Shown here in pieces: positions 19,107 through 28,206 of a stretch of DNA of 64,000 bases (within the stretch, counting starts at the first letter, position 1; each line of letters begins with the position of its first letter). The position numbers and the translations under genes were made by a program. Below the pieces are notes generated by a model, which was not told where the DNA came from, ran no database searches, and saw only the letters and a program-made list of their open reading frames with translations. The stretch spans positions 210,456 through 274,455 of the forward strand of contig CAKSNH010000001.1 in NCBI GenBank assembly GCA_934476075.1. Reading direction: 5' to 3'. Source of the stretch: an uncultured Clostridia bacterium. GTDB taxonomy: Bacteria; Bacillota; Clostridia; UBA1381.

Positions 19107-19800
19107 GAAGGATTTGTTTCCGCCTGTTAAAGAAATGCTTGAAAATGCGGGCTTTGCCGTAAATGCCGAGGTAAACAGCTGCGATGTAGTTGCAAGAAAA
19201 GACGATTTGATGGTTATAATCGAGCTGAAACGCAATCTCAGCACCACCCTTTTGGCACAAGCGGTAGACCGTCAGAAAATGTGCGATAATGTCTATGTTG
19301 CCGTACCGAAACCGAAAAATTACAAACCGCAGACTTTTCATGATACTGAAAATGTGCTGAAAAAATTGGAGTTGGGTTTGATTTTTGTTACGTTTTCGGA
19401 GCATTTTTCATATGCCGAAATTGTCTTTGACCCTGCCCCGTTTACAGGCACACGAATTTCCAAAAAGAAAAGGGATTTGCTTGTTGCGGAAATAAACGAG
19501 CGAAAGTATGACACAAATATCGGCGGCAGCACCAAACAGAAAATCGCCACCGCATATACCGAAAAAGCGGTATACATTGCGTGCCTTTTGGAAAAGTACG
19601 GCGATATGTCCGCAAAACAGTTAAAAGAGCTTGGCAGCGACACATCGAAAACATCTAGTATTTTAAGCAACAATTTTTACGGCTGGTTTGCACGTATTGA
19701 TAAGGGAATTTACGGTCTGACCGACAAATGGCAGAACAACAATTATCCGATATTGACAGAAAAATACCGTGAATTTATCAATAACACAACTGCCGAATAA
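19099..19800 (+). CDS. DUF2161 PD-(D/E)XK phosphodiesterase-like protein
   Basis: A 233 aa protein. The N-terminal half has a restriction-endonuclease-like core: SCDVVARKDDLMVIIELKRN, giving the D-x(n)-E-x-K catalytic pattern. The C-terminal half (about 160-225) looks like a winged helix (MSAKQLKELGSDTSKTSSIL ... GIYGLTDKW). This is the DUF2161 architecture. The open frame runs upstream to 18997 but the first ATG not buried deep in the deacetylase gene is 19099. Function is unknown; neighbours show no restriction or defence genes. Confidence 0.8.
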   Translation: MTEKDLFPPVKEMLENAGFAVNAEVNSCDVVARKDDLMVIIELKRNLSTTLLAQAVDRQKMCDNVYVAVPKPKNYKPQTFHDTENVLKKLELGLIFVTFSEHFSYAEIVFDPAPFTGTRISKKKRDLLVAEINERKYDTNIGGSTKQKIATAYTEKAVYIACLLEKYGDMSAKQLKELGSDTSKTSSILSNNFYGWFARIDKGIYGLTDKWQNNNYPILTEKYREFINNTTAE

Positions 19801-19812
19801 CTTAGGCAAATT

Positions 19813-19844
19813 AAGGGAGTGCCGACCAAAACAGCACTCCCTTT
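19813..19844 (+). terminator. Terminator after the DUF2161 gene
   Basis: AAGGGAGTGC (19813-19822) pairs perfectly with GCACTCCCTT (19834-19843); the T-tract is short (TTT). Confidence 0.65.
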
Positions 19845-19860
19845 AAACGAGGTATGGATA

Positions 19861-20826
19861 ATGAAAACCAAAATATTGAATATTTTAAAAAATTCCGCCG
19901 ACTATATTTCGGGCGAAAGTATCAGCAAACAGCTTGGTATCTCCCGTGCGGGTGTATGGAAAAATATAAACAAGCTGAAATCCGAGGGCTACAAAATTGA
20001 TTCTGTCACGAACAAAGGCTACAAAATCATATCCGCTCCTAAGCTGCTTTCGGCTGACGGCATACAAGCCGGCTTGAAAACCGAATTTATCGGCAAAAAC
20101 ATACATTTCTATCTTGAAACCGACTCCACAAATACACAGGCAAAACTAAACTCAGATTCCCCCGACGGCAGTCTGTTTGTTACGGAATGTCAAAAGGGCG
20201 GTAAGGGACGTTTGGGGCGTGCGTGGACATCTCCGAGCGGTATAGGAATATGGTTTACACTTTTGTTAAAACCAAATCTTACTCCTCCGCAAGTTCCCAT
20301 GATTACACTGATTGCAGGACTTGCCGTGTGCAGAAGTATATGCAAATTGGGGCTTGACGCAAGAATTAAATGGCCGAACGATATTGTTATCGGCAGCAAA
20401 AAAGTATGCGGAATACTCACGGAAATGTCCGCCGAGATGGACAGAGTAAATTATGTTGTATGCGGTATCGGAATTAATGCGAACACCGAGAGTTTCAGCG
20501 AGGAACTGCAAGTTAAAGCAACTTCGCTTATGCTTGAAAAAGGTCAGAAAATCGACCGCTGTGCCCTGTTACAGGATATTTTGTACGAGTTTGAGCAATG
20601 CTACACCGAATTTTTAAAAAACGGATTTTCGTCTTTTAAATCGGAATATAAAAAATATTGCGTAACTCTAAACCGCACCGTGTCTATTATACAAAACAAC
20701 CAATCTACTGTTGCCGAAGCGATTGATATTACCGATGACGGTGAACTTATTGTCAAAATTGACGGCGAAACAAAGGTTGTATCCTCCGGCGAGGTGTCTG
20801 TTCGTGGATTATATGGATATATTTAA
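19861..20826 (+). CDS. birA: Bifunctional biotin--protein ligase / biotin repressor BirA
   Basis: Ligates biotin to carboxylase carrier domains and, with bound biotinyl-5'-AMP, represses biotin genes. It is 321 aa: an N-terminal winged helix (SGESISKQLGISRAGVWKNI) at about 17-36 shows that it is the regulatory form, then the ligase domain with DSTNTQAK, the GKGRLGRAW biotinyl-AMP loop and IKWPNDIV, and a C-terminal SH3-like domain. The frame is open to 19819, but that would run through the preceding terminator hairpin; GAGGT seven bases before ATG 19861 selects this start. No biotin genes are nearby. Confidence 0.95.
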   Translation: MKTKILNILKNSADYISGESISKQLGISRAGVWKNINKLKSEGYKIDSVTNKGYKIISAPKLLSADGIQAGLKTEFIGKNIHFYLETDSTNTQAKLNSDSPDGSLFVTECQKGGKGRLGRAWTSPSGIGIWFTLLLKPNLTPPQVPMITLIAGLAVCRSICKLGLDARIKWPNDIVIGSKKVCGILTEMSAEMDRVNYVVCGIGINANTESFSEELQVKATSLMLEKGQKIDRCALLQDILYEFEQCYTEFLKNGFSSFKSEYKKYCVTLNRTVSIIQNNQSTVAEAIDITDDGELIVKIDGETKVVSSGEVSVRGLYGYI

Positions 20827-20832
20827 GAATTA

Positions 20833-20859
20833 TTAGCACTCTGTCTTGTTGAGTGCTAA
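20833..20859 (+). promoter_or_regulatory. CIRCE element (HrcA operator) upstream of htpG
   Basis: Perfect match to the CIRCE consensus TTAGCACTC-N9-GAGTGCTAA: arms at 20833-20841 and 20851-20859. It ends seven bases before the htpG -35 box. Followed by TTTTTT, the same inverted repeat could also terminate birA transcription. Confidence 0.95.
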
Positions 20860-20866
20860 TTTTTTA

Positions 20867-20895
20867 TTGACAAACGCAATATTTAGTATTACAAT
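20867..20895 (+). promoter_or_regulatory. Sigma-A promoter of htpG
   Basis: Consensus TTGACA (20867-20872), 17-base spacer, TACAAT (20890-20895), about 50 bases before the htpG ATG. Confidence 0.85.
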
Positions 20896-20944
20896 ATACA
20901 TTGTAAATCAAATTGCAATTATTTATACTAAGGAGTTGTTTAAA

Positions 20945-22798
20945 ATGGCAAAAGGAAATATTTCAGTAAATTCAGAAAATCTTTTTCCAATAATCAAAAA
21001 ATGGCTTTATTCGGATAAGGACATTTTTTTGCGTGAACTTGTTTCAAATGGTTGTGATGCTATAACTAAGCTTAAAAAATTAGTTTCTTTAAATGAGGCG
21101 AATATTGAGGACAATCCGCAGTTTAAAGTTACGGTTACCTGCGATAAAGACAACAAGAAACTTATTATAGAAGATAACGGTATCGGTATGACAGCCGAGG
21201 AAGTCGATAAATATATCAATCAAATCGCTTTTTCGGGTGCTGCCGAATTTTTGAGCAAATACAAAGACCAAACCGATGACAAAGGTCAGATTATCGGTCA
21301 TTTCGGTCTTGGATTTTATTCCGCATTCATGGTTGCCGAGCGTGTTGAAATTGACACATTGTCATATCAAGACGGTGCAAAGGCGGTAAAATGGTCATGC
21401 GATGGAAGTATGGAATATGATATTGAGGACGGTACTCGTACACAAAGAGGTACTGCAATCACTCTTTTCATTGCCGAGGACAGCACGGAATTTTTGGACG
21501 AATTCAGAGTGCGTTCCGTACTTAACAAATACTGTTCATTCCTTCCTATCGAGGTATATTTTGAAGTACCGAAAAAGGACGAGGAAAAAGCCGGCGGTGA
21601 CGAAAACAAAGAGCCTGAAACTCCTAAGCCTATCAACGATACCGCTCCCCTATGGACAAAAAATCCTAAGGACTGTACCGATGAAGAATACAAGGAATTT
21701 TATACAAAGGTGTTTGCCGACTTTAATCCGCCGCTGTTCTGGATACATTTGAATGTGGATTATCCGTTTAATCTGAAAGGTATATTGTACTTCCCTAAAT
21801 TGCAGCATGAGCTAAACGGTGCGGAGGGACAGATTAAATTGTTCAATAATCAAGTATTTGTTGCCGACAATGTAAAAGAAGTTATTCCGGAATTTTTGAT
21901 GCTTTTAAAAGGTGTTATCGATTGTCCGGACTTGCCGCTTAACGTATCGAGAAGTTTCTTGCAGAATGACGGATATGTAAAGAAAATTTCGGCACACATC
22001 ACAAAGAAGATTGCCGACAAATTGACCGAGCTTTACAAGAAAGAACGTGACAATTACAATACTTATTGGGACGATATTAACATCTTCATCAAATACGGCT
22101 GTATGCGTGACGAGAAATTCTACGAAAAGGTAAAAGATATTCTTATCTACAAGGATACCAACGGTAAATATGTAACTCTTGACGAATACCTTGACGGCAA
22201 GGACAGCAAAGACGTTTACTATGTATCTGATGAAAAGCAGCAGGCACAGTACATCAACCTATTCAAGGAACAAGGCATTGACGCATTGATTTTGCCGAGC
22301 ATGATGGACACTCATTTCATATCATTCCTCGAAATGAAGAATAACGAAGTCAAGTTCAAACGTATCGACTCTGCCCTATCCGACACGCTTACCGACGACA
22401 GTGCAAAGGACGAGGACGCTGACAAGAAACTGATTGAGGCGGTTAAAGCAAATCTCGGCAAGGACGATTTGAAGATTGAAGTACAGGCATTGAAGAAAGC
22501 CGATATTCCGGCTGTGATTTTGCTTTCGGAGCAGTCAAGACGTATGCAGGAAATGTACAAGGCATACGGTCAGAGCATGGGTAATTTCGGTGCAATGTTC
22601 AAGGACGAATTTACTCTTGTGCTGAACAAAAACAATCCGCTTATCAATCGTATTACAGACCTTGATGCAGAGGACGCAAAGCTTGTATGCGAGCATATTT
22701 ATGATTTGGCTATGATTAGTCACCAGCCGCTGACGGGTGATGAAATGACCAAATTTATCGAACGCAGCAACACTATTTTGAATAAAGTAATCAAATAG
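20945..22798 (+). CDS. htpG: Molecular chaperone HtpG (Hsp90)
   Basis: Cytosolic Hsp90-family ATPase chaperone of 617 aa. The N-terminal GHKL domain has FLRELVSNGCDAITKL, IEDNGIGMT and GHFGLGFYSAFMVA; the middle domain has LPLNVSRSFLQND; the C-terminal dimerisation domain ends in LNKVIK. The ATP-lid helix reads SNGCDA where SNASDA is usual. The frame extends to 20846 but that lies within the promoter; AAGGAG supports ATG 20945. The CIRCE site and strong promoter predict heat induction through HrcA. Confidence 0.97.
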   Translation: MAKGNISVNSENLFPIIKKWLYSDKDIFLRELVSNGCDAITKLKKLVSLNEANIEDNPQFKVTVTCDKDNKKLIIEDNGIGMTAEEVDKYINQIAFSGAAEFLSKYKDQTDDKGQIIGHFGLGFYSAFMVAERVEIDTLSYQDGAKAVKWSCDGSMEYDIEDGTRTQRGTAITLFIAEDSTEFLDEFRVRSVLNKYCSFLPIEVYFEVPKKDEEKAGGDENKEPETPKPINDTAPLWTKNPKDCTDEEYKEFYTKVFADFNPPLFWIHLNVDYPFNLKGILYFPKLQHELNGAEGQIKLFNNQVFVADNVKEVIPEFLMLLKGVIDCPDLPLNVSRSFLQNDGYVKKISAHITKKIADKLTELYKKERDNYNTYWDDINIFIKYGCMRDEKFYEKVKDILIYKDTNGKYVTLDEYLDGKDSKDVYYVSDEKQQAQYINLFKEQGIDALILPSMMDTHFISFLEMKNNEVKFKRIDSALSDTLTDDSAKDEDADKKLIEAVKANLGKDDLKIEVQALKKADIPAVILLSEQSRRMQEMYKAYGQSMGNFGAMFKDEFTLVLNKNNPLINRITDLDAEDAKLVCEHIYDLAMISHQPLTGDEMTKFIERSNTILNKVIK

Positions 22799-22803
22799 TT
22801 TCT

Positions 22804-22835
22804 AAAATAGGTATGTCAATCGGCATACCTATTTT
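22804..22835 (+). terminator. Terminator of htpG
   Basis: Perfect 12-bp stem: AAAATAGGTATG (22804-22815) with CATACCTATTTT (22824-22835), loop of eight bases. Confidence 0.85.
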
Positions 22836-22923
22836 CATGTCAAAAAATATTATATAAAACAAATGAAACATTACTGTTTTTTTAGGCAATTTTAATCATT
22901 TTAAAAAATTTTCAATATAAGGT

Positions 22924-22952
22924 TTGATTTTTTAATTCAAATATAGTAATAT
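22924..22952 (+). promoter_or_regulatory. Weak promoter candidate for the ABC exporter gene
   Basis: TTGATT (22924-22929), 17-base spacer, TAATAT (22947-22952), in a very AT-rich 160-base gap. Both hexamers deviate from consensus, so confidence is limited. Confidence 0.4.
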
Positions 22953-22997
22953 AACAATATCATAATTTATAAAAACGATTTTATTGAGGTAAGGAAA

Positions 22998-24731
22998 ATG
23001 AAGTTATTAAAAAAATTTATGCAGTATTATGAGCCGTACAAAGGTATGTTCATTTTGGATATGCTTTGTGCTGTGGGAGTGTCGGTGATTGATTTGGCAT
23101 TTCCGCAAATTCTTAATTTTTTAACCAAGGGACTTTTTACCAAAGAACCTAATGTTATTTTAAGAGCATTACTGCCTATGGCTATCGGACTGATTGTCAT
23201 GTATGCACTGCGATATGTGTTCCGCTACTACATCACATCATGGGGACATATAATGGGTGCAAGAATGGAAAGCAATATGCGTAAGGATTTATTCGACCAT
23301 TATCAAAGCTTATCCTTTGCATATTACGACAAAAACAACACAGGCGACATGATGTCGAAAATAGTATCCGACTTGTTTGATATATCGGAACTTGCACATC
23401 ACGGTCCCGAAAATCTTTTCATATGTACACTAAAAATTATCGGTGCATTTATCGTACTTCTTACCATAAACGTAAAAATGACGCTTATACTGCTTGCCGT
23501 AACCATTGTCATGATTATATTCAGCTTTTTGCAGAATAAGAAAATGCGTGCCGTATTCTCGGATAACCGCAAAAAAATATCAAAGGTAAATTCAAGCGTA
23601 CAGGACAGTCTTGCAGGTATACGAGTTGTGAAATCGTTTGCAAACGAAGATATAGAAAAAGAAAAGTTTGATTTAAGCAATAACGAATTTTTGAAATCAA
23701 AGAACAGCAGTTATCTTCGTATGGGTATATTCCATGCCGGCAACTCATTTTTCCAAGGCTTGCTTTATGCGTCAATCCTTGTTGCGGGCGGATATTTTGT
23801 AGCAACAAAGAGCCTTAATGCCTCTGATTTGGCGGTGTATGCACTGTATATCGGTATATTTATAAACCCTATCGAGGTGCTTATAAACTTTACAGAGCAG
23901 TTCCAAAAAGGTCTTGCCGGATTTAAGCGTTTTGCGGAGGTTATGGACACAGAACCCGATATTCAGGACAAGCCGAATTCTATCGACATCGGCAGCGTCA
24001 AGGGTGACATTGAATATAAGAACGTATCTTTCCGCTATGAAGACGACGAAAATGTGCTTGACAATATAAATATCTCTATCCAATCGGGCAAAACTATCGC
24101 ATTGGTAGGTCCGTCCGGAGGCGGTAAAACCACATTATGCTCGCTGCTACCTCGTTTTTATGACGTAACGGGCGGAAGTATAACTATTGACGGCAAGAAT
24201 ATTAATGATGTGACATTAAAATCATTGCGTAACGCAATCGGTATAGTTCAGCAAGACGTGTATCTGTTTGACGGAAGTATAAAGGAAAATATTGCATACG
24301 GCAATCCGAACGCAACTGACGAACAAATCATAGATGCCGCAAAAAAGGCAAATATGCACGACTTTATCATGGGTCTTGCCAACGGCTATGATACATATGT
24401 CGGTGAGCGTGGCACAAGACTATCCGGCGGACAAAAGCAGAGAATCTCCATTGCACGGGTATTTTTGAAAAATCCGCAGATATTGATTTTGGACGAGGCA
24501 ACCAGTGCATTGGACAACGAGAGCGAGGCACATATTCAGGAGGCACTTGACAAATTGGCACAAAACCGTACCACAATAGTCATCGCCCACCGTCTGAGTA
24601 CAATCCGCAATGCCGACGAAATCATTGTTATTACCGAAAACGGTATTGCTGAGCGTGGAACTCACAGTGAATTAATGAAAACTAACGGTATATATTCAAG
24701 ATATTACAATATGCAGTTTAAAAACTTGTAG
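22998..24731 (+). CDS. ABC exporter, fused membrane and ATPase domains (MsbA/BmrA type)
   Basis: Half-transporter of 577 aa, expected to work as a homodimer. Six membrane helices fill about residues 15-310. The nucleotide-binding domain has Walker A GPSGGGKTT near 371, the Q-loop VQQDVYLFD, signature LSGGQKQR, Walker B ILILDEATSALD and the H-loop AHRLST. Family members export lipids, drugs or peptides; the substrate is not predictable here. A MATE exporter follows 24 bases later, so the two efflux genes may be co-transcribed. Confidence 0.92.
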   Translation: MKLLKKFMQYYEPYKGMFILDMLCAVGVSVIDLAFPQILNFLTKGLFTKEPNVILRALLPMAIGLIVMYALRYVFRYYITSWGHIMGARMESNMRKDLFDHYQSLSFAYYDKNNTGDMMSKIVSDLFDISELAHHGPENLFICTLKIIGAFIVLLTINVKMTLILLAVTIVMIIFSFLQNKKMRAVFSDNRKKISKVNSSVQDSLAGIRVVKSFANEDIEKEKFDLSNNEFLKSKNSSYLRMGIFHAGNSFFQGLLYASILVAGGYFVATKSLNASDLAVYALYIGIFINPIEVLINFTEQFQKGLAGFKRFAEVMDTEPDIQDKPNSIDIGSVKGDIEYKNVSFRYEDDENVLDNINISIQSGKTIALVGPSGGGKTTLCSLLPRFYDVTGGSITIDGKNINDVTLKSLRNAIGIVQQDVYLFDGSIKENIAYGNPNATDEQIIDAAKKANMHDFIMGLANGYDTYVGERGTRLSGGQKQRISIARVFLKNPQILILDEATSALDNESEAHIQEALDKLAQNRTTIVIAHRLSTIRNADEIIVITENGIAERGTHSELMKTNGIYSRYYNMQFKNL

Positions 24732-24755
24732 TAATTTAAAGATTGGGGAATTATT

Positions 24756-26105
24756 ATGAAAAAGAATATCGACATGACATCGGGGAATCCTATAAACCTT
24801 ATTCTAAGCTTTGCCGTACCTATGTTTATCGGCAATATATTTCAGCAGGTATATAATATCACCGACGCTGCTATTGTCGGCAAATACGTCGGTGCTGACG
24901 CTCTTGCATCTGTCGGAGCGACAGGCACAATAACATTCTTTCTTGTTTCGTGGCTTATCGGTTTTACCCGTGGTGCCGGTGTTGTTTTTGCACAGTATGT
25001 CGGTTCGGGACGTCCCGACAGTATGCGCCGTGCATTGTCTACGCTTATCTATGCCATGTTCGGTATGACTGTTTTCATATCAGCTTTCGGCTGTTTAATA
25101 TCACGTCCGTTCCTCATGCTTTTAAGCACACCGTCCGATATTATCGACACATCAGCGATGTATCTCAGAATTATGTTCCTCGGTACTATCGGCTCGGCGA
25201 TATACAATGTATGTTCGGTCGCACTTAACAGTATCGGCGACTCTAAAACTCCTATTTATGCCCTTATTGCCGCAGCAATTTTAAATATTGTACTTGACCT
25301 TTTATTCGTGCTTAAATTCAATATGGGTGTGAACGGTTCGGGCTTGGCAACTATTATATCGCAGTTTATATCGGGGCTTATCTGCCTAGGATTTATTATA
25401 TGGAAACAGCCGAGCTTACATATAAAACGCAACGAATGGAAATTTAACAGTATCATGTTCAAAAAAATCGTCAAGATGGGTACTCCGAATGCACTGCAAA
25501 GCTCGCTTATTTCCTTAGGCGGAATGAGCGTGCAGCGGCTTGTAAATTCATGCGGTACTGTAACCGTTGCCGCATACACCGCCGCAAACAAAATCGACTC
25601 GATGGCAATCCAGCCTATTGTGTCGCTCGGTATGGCTGTATCGGTATTTACCGCCCAAAATATGGGTGCGAACAATATCGACCGCATCAAGCTTGGACTT
25701 AAACAAACTCTTAAAGTGATGATAAGTTCATGTATCGTAATTGCACTCGGTATTGTTTTGTTCAGAACTCAGCTTTTAGAGCTTTTCCTTGACAAAATCA
25801 AAGATGCCGACGCAATCAGAATAGGCGGTCAGTACTTGTGCATTGTCGGCATTGCCTATATAAGTGCAGGTATCATGCAGACGTATCTGAACATTTTGAA
25901 GGGTTCGGGCGATGTAAATGTCACAATGGCAATCGGACTTGTAGAGCTTGGTTCGAGAATTTTCTTTGCATATATATTGGTATTATTATTCAAACTAGGC
26001 TCGACAGGCATATGGCTTTCTACTCCGCTTTCATGGATTACCGCCTGCATTATGACCGTTATCCGATATTATTCGGGAAAATGGAAAACAAAATCCATAG
26101 TTTAA
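24756..26105 (+). CDS. MATE family efflux transporter
   Basis: Multidrug and toxin extrusion family membrane protein of 449 aa with about 12 hydrophobic helices. The start NPINLILSFAVPMFIGNIFQQVYNITDAAIVG is typical, as is the internal duplication (second-half FTAQNMGAN). Such proteins use Na+ or H+ gradients to expel cationic compounds. GGGGA precedes the ATG. The substrate is unknown. Confidence 0.93.
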   Translation: MKKNIDMTSGNPINLILSFAVPMFIGNIFQQVYNITDAAIVGKYVGADALASVGATGTITFFLVSWLIGFTRGAGVVFAQYVGSGRPDSMRRALSTLIYAMFGMTVFISAFGCLISRPFLMLLSTPSDIIDTSAMYLRIMFLGTIGSAIYNVCSVALNSIGDSKTPIYALIAAAILNIVLDLLFVLKFNMGVNGSGLATIISQFISGLICLGFIIWKQPSLHIKRNEWKFNSIMFKKIVKMGTPNALQSSLISLGGMSVQRLVNSCGTVTVAAYTAANKIDSMAIQPIVSLGMAVSVFTAQNMGANNIDRIKLGLKQTLKVMISSCIVIALGIVLFRTQLLELFLDKIKDADAIRIGGQYLCIVGIAYISAGIMQTYLNILKGSGDVNVTMAIGLVELGSRIFFAYILVLLFKLGSTGIWLSTPLSWITACIMTVIRYYSGKWKTKSIV

Positions 26106-26117
26106 TGAAAATTTTCA

Positions 26118-26146
26118 TTGATTAAGTATACATTTTGTGCTATAAT
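26118..26146 (+). promoter_or_regulatory. Promoter of the 8-oxoguanine glycosylase gene
   Basis: TTGATT (26118-26123), 17-base spacer, perfect TATAAT (26141-26146) with extended -10 TGC immediately upstream. Confidence 0.75.
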
Positions 26147-26187
26147 GTAACGGTATGTTAATTTTATAGTATTTTTGAGGTTACGGC

Positions 26188-27057
26188 ATGAATATAAATT
26201 CGGTAAATAATGACATTATTCTTGAAGATGTACAAGATTTTCTTTTGCCCGACACATTTGACTGCGGTCAGTGTTTCCGCTGGGACAGGCTTGATGATAA
26301 GTCATATATCGGCGTAGCAATGGGCAAAGCCTTAAAAATTTCTATGGGAAACAAAACCGTTATTCTGCACGATACTTCCGAACAGGATTTTCGCAATATA
26401 TGGCAGACGTATTTTGATTTTGACCGCAATTACGGCGAAGTCAAGCGTGCATTGTCTAAGGATGCGGTTTTGAAAAAAGCTGTTGACTACGGTTACGGAA
26501 TACACATTCTCAAACAAGATATTTGGGAATGTCTGGTTTCATTCATCATATCGGCAAGCAACCATATACCGAGAATTAAAAAGATTATTTCTCTTTTATG
26601 CGAAAATTTCGGAGATAAAATCAATTATATGGGACAGGTTTTCTACTCCTTCCCCACTCCCGAAAAAATTGCCTCGCTTACACTTGATGATTTGCAGATT
26701 ATCCGTGCCGGATTTCGTGATAAATATATTTTGTCGGCGGCTAAAATGGCGGTATCGGGTGAAATAGATATTTACGGACTTGCAAAATCCGATACTCCGA
26801 CTATAAAAAAAGAACTTATGCGTATACCCGGTGTTGGGAATAAAGTGTCCGATTGTATATTGCTTTTTGCATATGCCCGACATGACAGCTTCCCTGTCGA
26901 TGTTTGGCTGAAACGAATTATGGAATTCTACTATTTTGACAACAAGCAGAAAATAGACGATATACAAGCTTTCTCCAAAGAAAAATTCGGTAACTTGGGC
27001 GGATTTGCTCAGCAATATTTATTCTTTTACGGACGTGAAAACAAGATTGGTATATGA
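26188..27057 (+). CDS. 8-oxoguanine DNA glycosylase / AP lyase (OGG family)
   Basis: Base-excision repair enzyme of 289 aa. The OGG N-terminal domain shows DCGQCFRWDR; the HhH-GPD core shows DIWECLVSFIISASNHI, RAGFRDKYI, the helix-hairpin-helix MRIPGVGNKVSDCILLF with the catalytic lysine, and FPVDVW with the catalytic aspartate. All expected residues are present. It has its own promoter and may be co-transcribed with the zinc-ribbon gene 25 bases downstream. Confidence 0.92.
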   Translation: MNINSVNNDIILEDVQDFLLPDTFDCGQCFRWDRLDDKSYIGVAMGKALKISMGNKTVILHDTSEQDFRNIWQTYFDFDRNYGEVKRALSKDAVLKKAVDYGYGIHILKQDIWECLVSFIISASNHIPRIKKIISLLCENFGDKINYMGQVFYSFPTPEKIASLTLDDLQIIRAGFRDKYILSAAKMAVSGEIDIYGLAKSDTPTIKKELMRIPGVGNKVSDCILLFAYARHDSFPVDVWLKRIMEFYYFDNKQKIDDIQAFSKEKFGNLGGFAQQYLFFYGRENKIGI

Positions 27058-27082
27058 ATAAGCTAACGAGGGAGTTGCTATT

Positions 27083-27688
27083 TTGCTATTAGATTTTAAC
27101 CAAATAATTGCATTTATTTGTCCAAACTGTGCAAACATAAATGTAAATCACCTTAATGCGTTTGCTTTTTCGGGCAAAAAGAAAATATGTTTAAACTGCA
27201 ATTACGGTCATAACGAAAAATGTGTATTTATAGAAGAAAAACGGGATAAGTATAAAATTGATGTACTTTGCCCTGTATGCGGTGAAAACCATTCCTTTTT
27301 CCTAAAAAAATCAACTTTTTGGAACTGCAAATTTATCAGTTTCAAATGCCCTATGTCGGGAATAGACATCTATTTCCACGGTACGGACGAAAATGTTGCC
27401 ACTGCAATAAAGGAACAGGAAGAAATGCTAAACAATTACAGCACTTATGACGAACCGGACAATGTCAGCCAAGACGAATTGCTTGCCGATGATATAATCC
27501 GCTATGTTGATTTTCTTGCATATGAAGGCGGTATACGCTGTACCTGTGGCAATACCGATATTAATATCGATATTGACAGGGATTCCGTTATCTTACGCTG
27601 TGCCGAGTGCGGACGTGTGAAACATATATATTTTAACCAGGACAGTCTGCAAGTATTGTTAAACAGGAACGGTATAATTATTGAATAA
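27083..27688 (+). CDS. Multi-zinc-ribbon protein of unknown function
   Basis: A 201 aa soluble protein that I do not recognise beyond its cysteine pattern: CPNC (14-17), CLNC (39-42), CPVC (66-69), a WNC...FKC pair near 82-90, CTCG near 155 and CAEC near 174. These could form two or three zinc ribbons (CpXC-like), joined by an acidic linker. No enzyme motif or membrane segment is seen. The start is a TTG, preceded by GAGGGAG at eight bases; there is no in-frame ATG near the N-terminus. It follows the glycosylase gene closely. Confidence 0.72.
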   Translation: MLLDFNQIIAFICPNCANINVNHLNAFAFSGKKKICLNCNYGHNEKCVFIEEKRDKYKIDVLCPVCGENHSFFLKKSTFWNCKFISFKCPMSGIDIYFHGTDENVATAIKEQEEMLNNYSTYDEPDNVSQDELLADDIIRYVDFLAYEGGIRCTCGNTDINIDIDRDSVILRCAECGRVKHIYFNQDSLQVLLNRNGIIIE

Positions 27689-27766
27689 AAAGTTTCTTAT
27701 TAGATGCTCCGCCTATGGATATAATAATAAGACAACATTTTTGATTTTTGTCTACAAATTAAAAAT

Positions 27767-27811
27767 AAAAGCACATATCTCGGAGAAAATTCCGAAATAT
27801 GTGCTTTTTTT
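27767..27811. terminator. Bidirectional terminator between convergent genes
   Basis: AAAAGCACATAT (27767-27778) pairs with ATATGTGCTTTT (27797-27808); inside it TCGGA pairs with TCCGA. A-tract and T-tract flank the stem, so it can stop transcripts on both strands. Confidence 0.9.
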
Positions 27812-28202
27812 AATGACCGCAGTTTCCGCCGCAGCCGCCAGACGCACAATCTCCATGATGTTCATGGTCATGATGTGTACAGGTAATTCCCAAATCAAAC
27901 TGCAATGTATTATTAAGGAATGCTTTTACCGCCTCATCGGCATTGCCCGACACGCCGCCGTACACCATAATATTCTTTTCCGCCAACGCATTTTTCGCAC
28001 CGCTGCCGATACCGCCGCAAATTAATGTTGCTACACCATTATCTGCCAAAAAGTCAGCCAATGCACCATGTCCGCTGCCGTTTGTCGGAACTATCTCCGC
28101 CGACTTAACCGTCTTATCCTCTATATCATAAATTTTAAAATTCTCGGTATGACCAAAATGTCCGTACACCATACCGTTTTCATAAGTCACTGCCAATTTC
28201 AT
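27810..28202 (-). CDS. NifX/NifB-type dinitrogenase iron-molybdenum cofactor domain protein
   Basis: A 130 aa protein of the NifX/NafY-like fold: MKLAVTYENGMVYGHFGHTENFKIYDI, then the conserved CGGIGSGAKNALAE segment. Its C-terminal tail is unusually rich in His, Cys and Gly (CTHHDHEHHGDCASGGCGGN), a likely metal-binding region. The open frame extends to 28241, but GGAGAG seven bases before ATG 28202 and the family start select 28202. It lies four bases after the Mrp gene. No nitrogenase genes are present; such clusters are usually tied to iron-sulfur or metal-cofactor handling. Confidence 0.85.
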   Translation of the reverse strand: MKLAVTYENGMVYGHFGHTENFKIYDIEDKTVKSAEIVPTNGSGHGALADFLADNGVATLICGGIGSGAKNALAEKNIMVYGGVSGNADEAVKAFLNNTLQFDLGITCTHHDHEHHGDCASGGCGGNCGH

Positions 28203-28206
28203 TTTA

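Noticed and set aside
18997..19800. Longer form of the DUF2161 protein starting at 18997
   Set aside because: The extra 34 residues lie inside the deacetylase gene and do not match the DUF2161 start; ATG 19099 gives a normal length.
27810..28202. Nitrogenase cofactor assembly role for the NifX-like gene
   Set aside because: No nif structural or assembly genes are in the window; the family is widespread outside nitrogen fixation.
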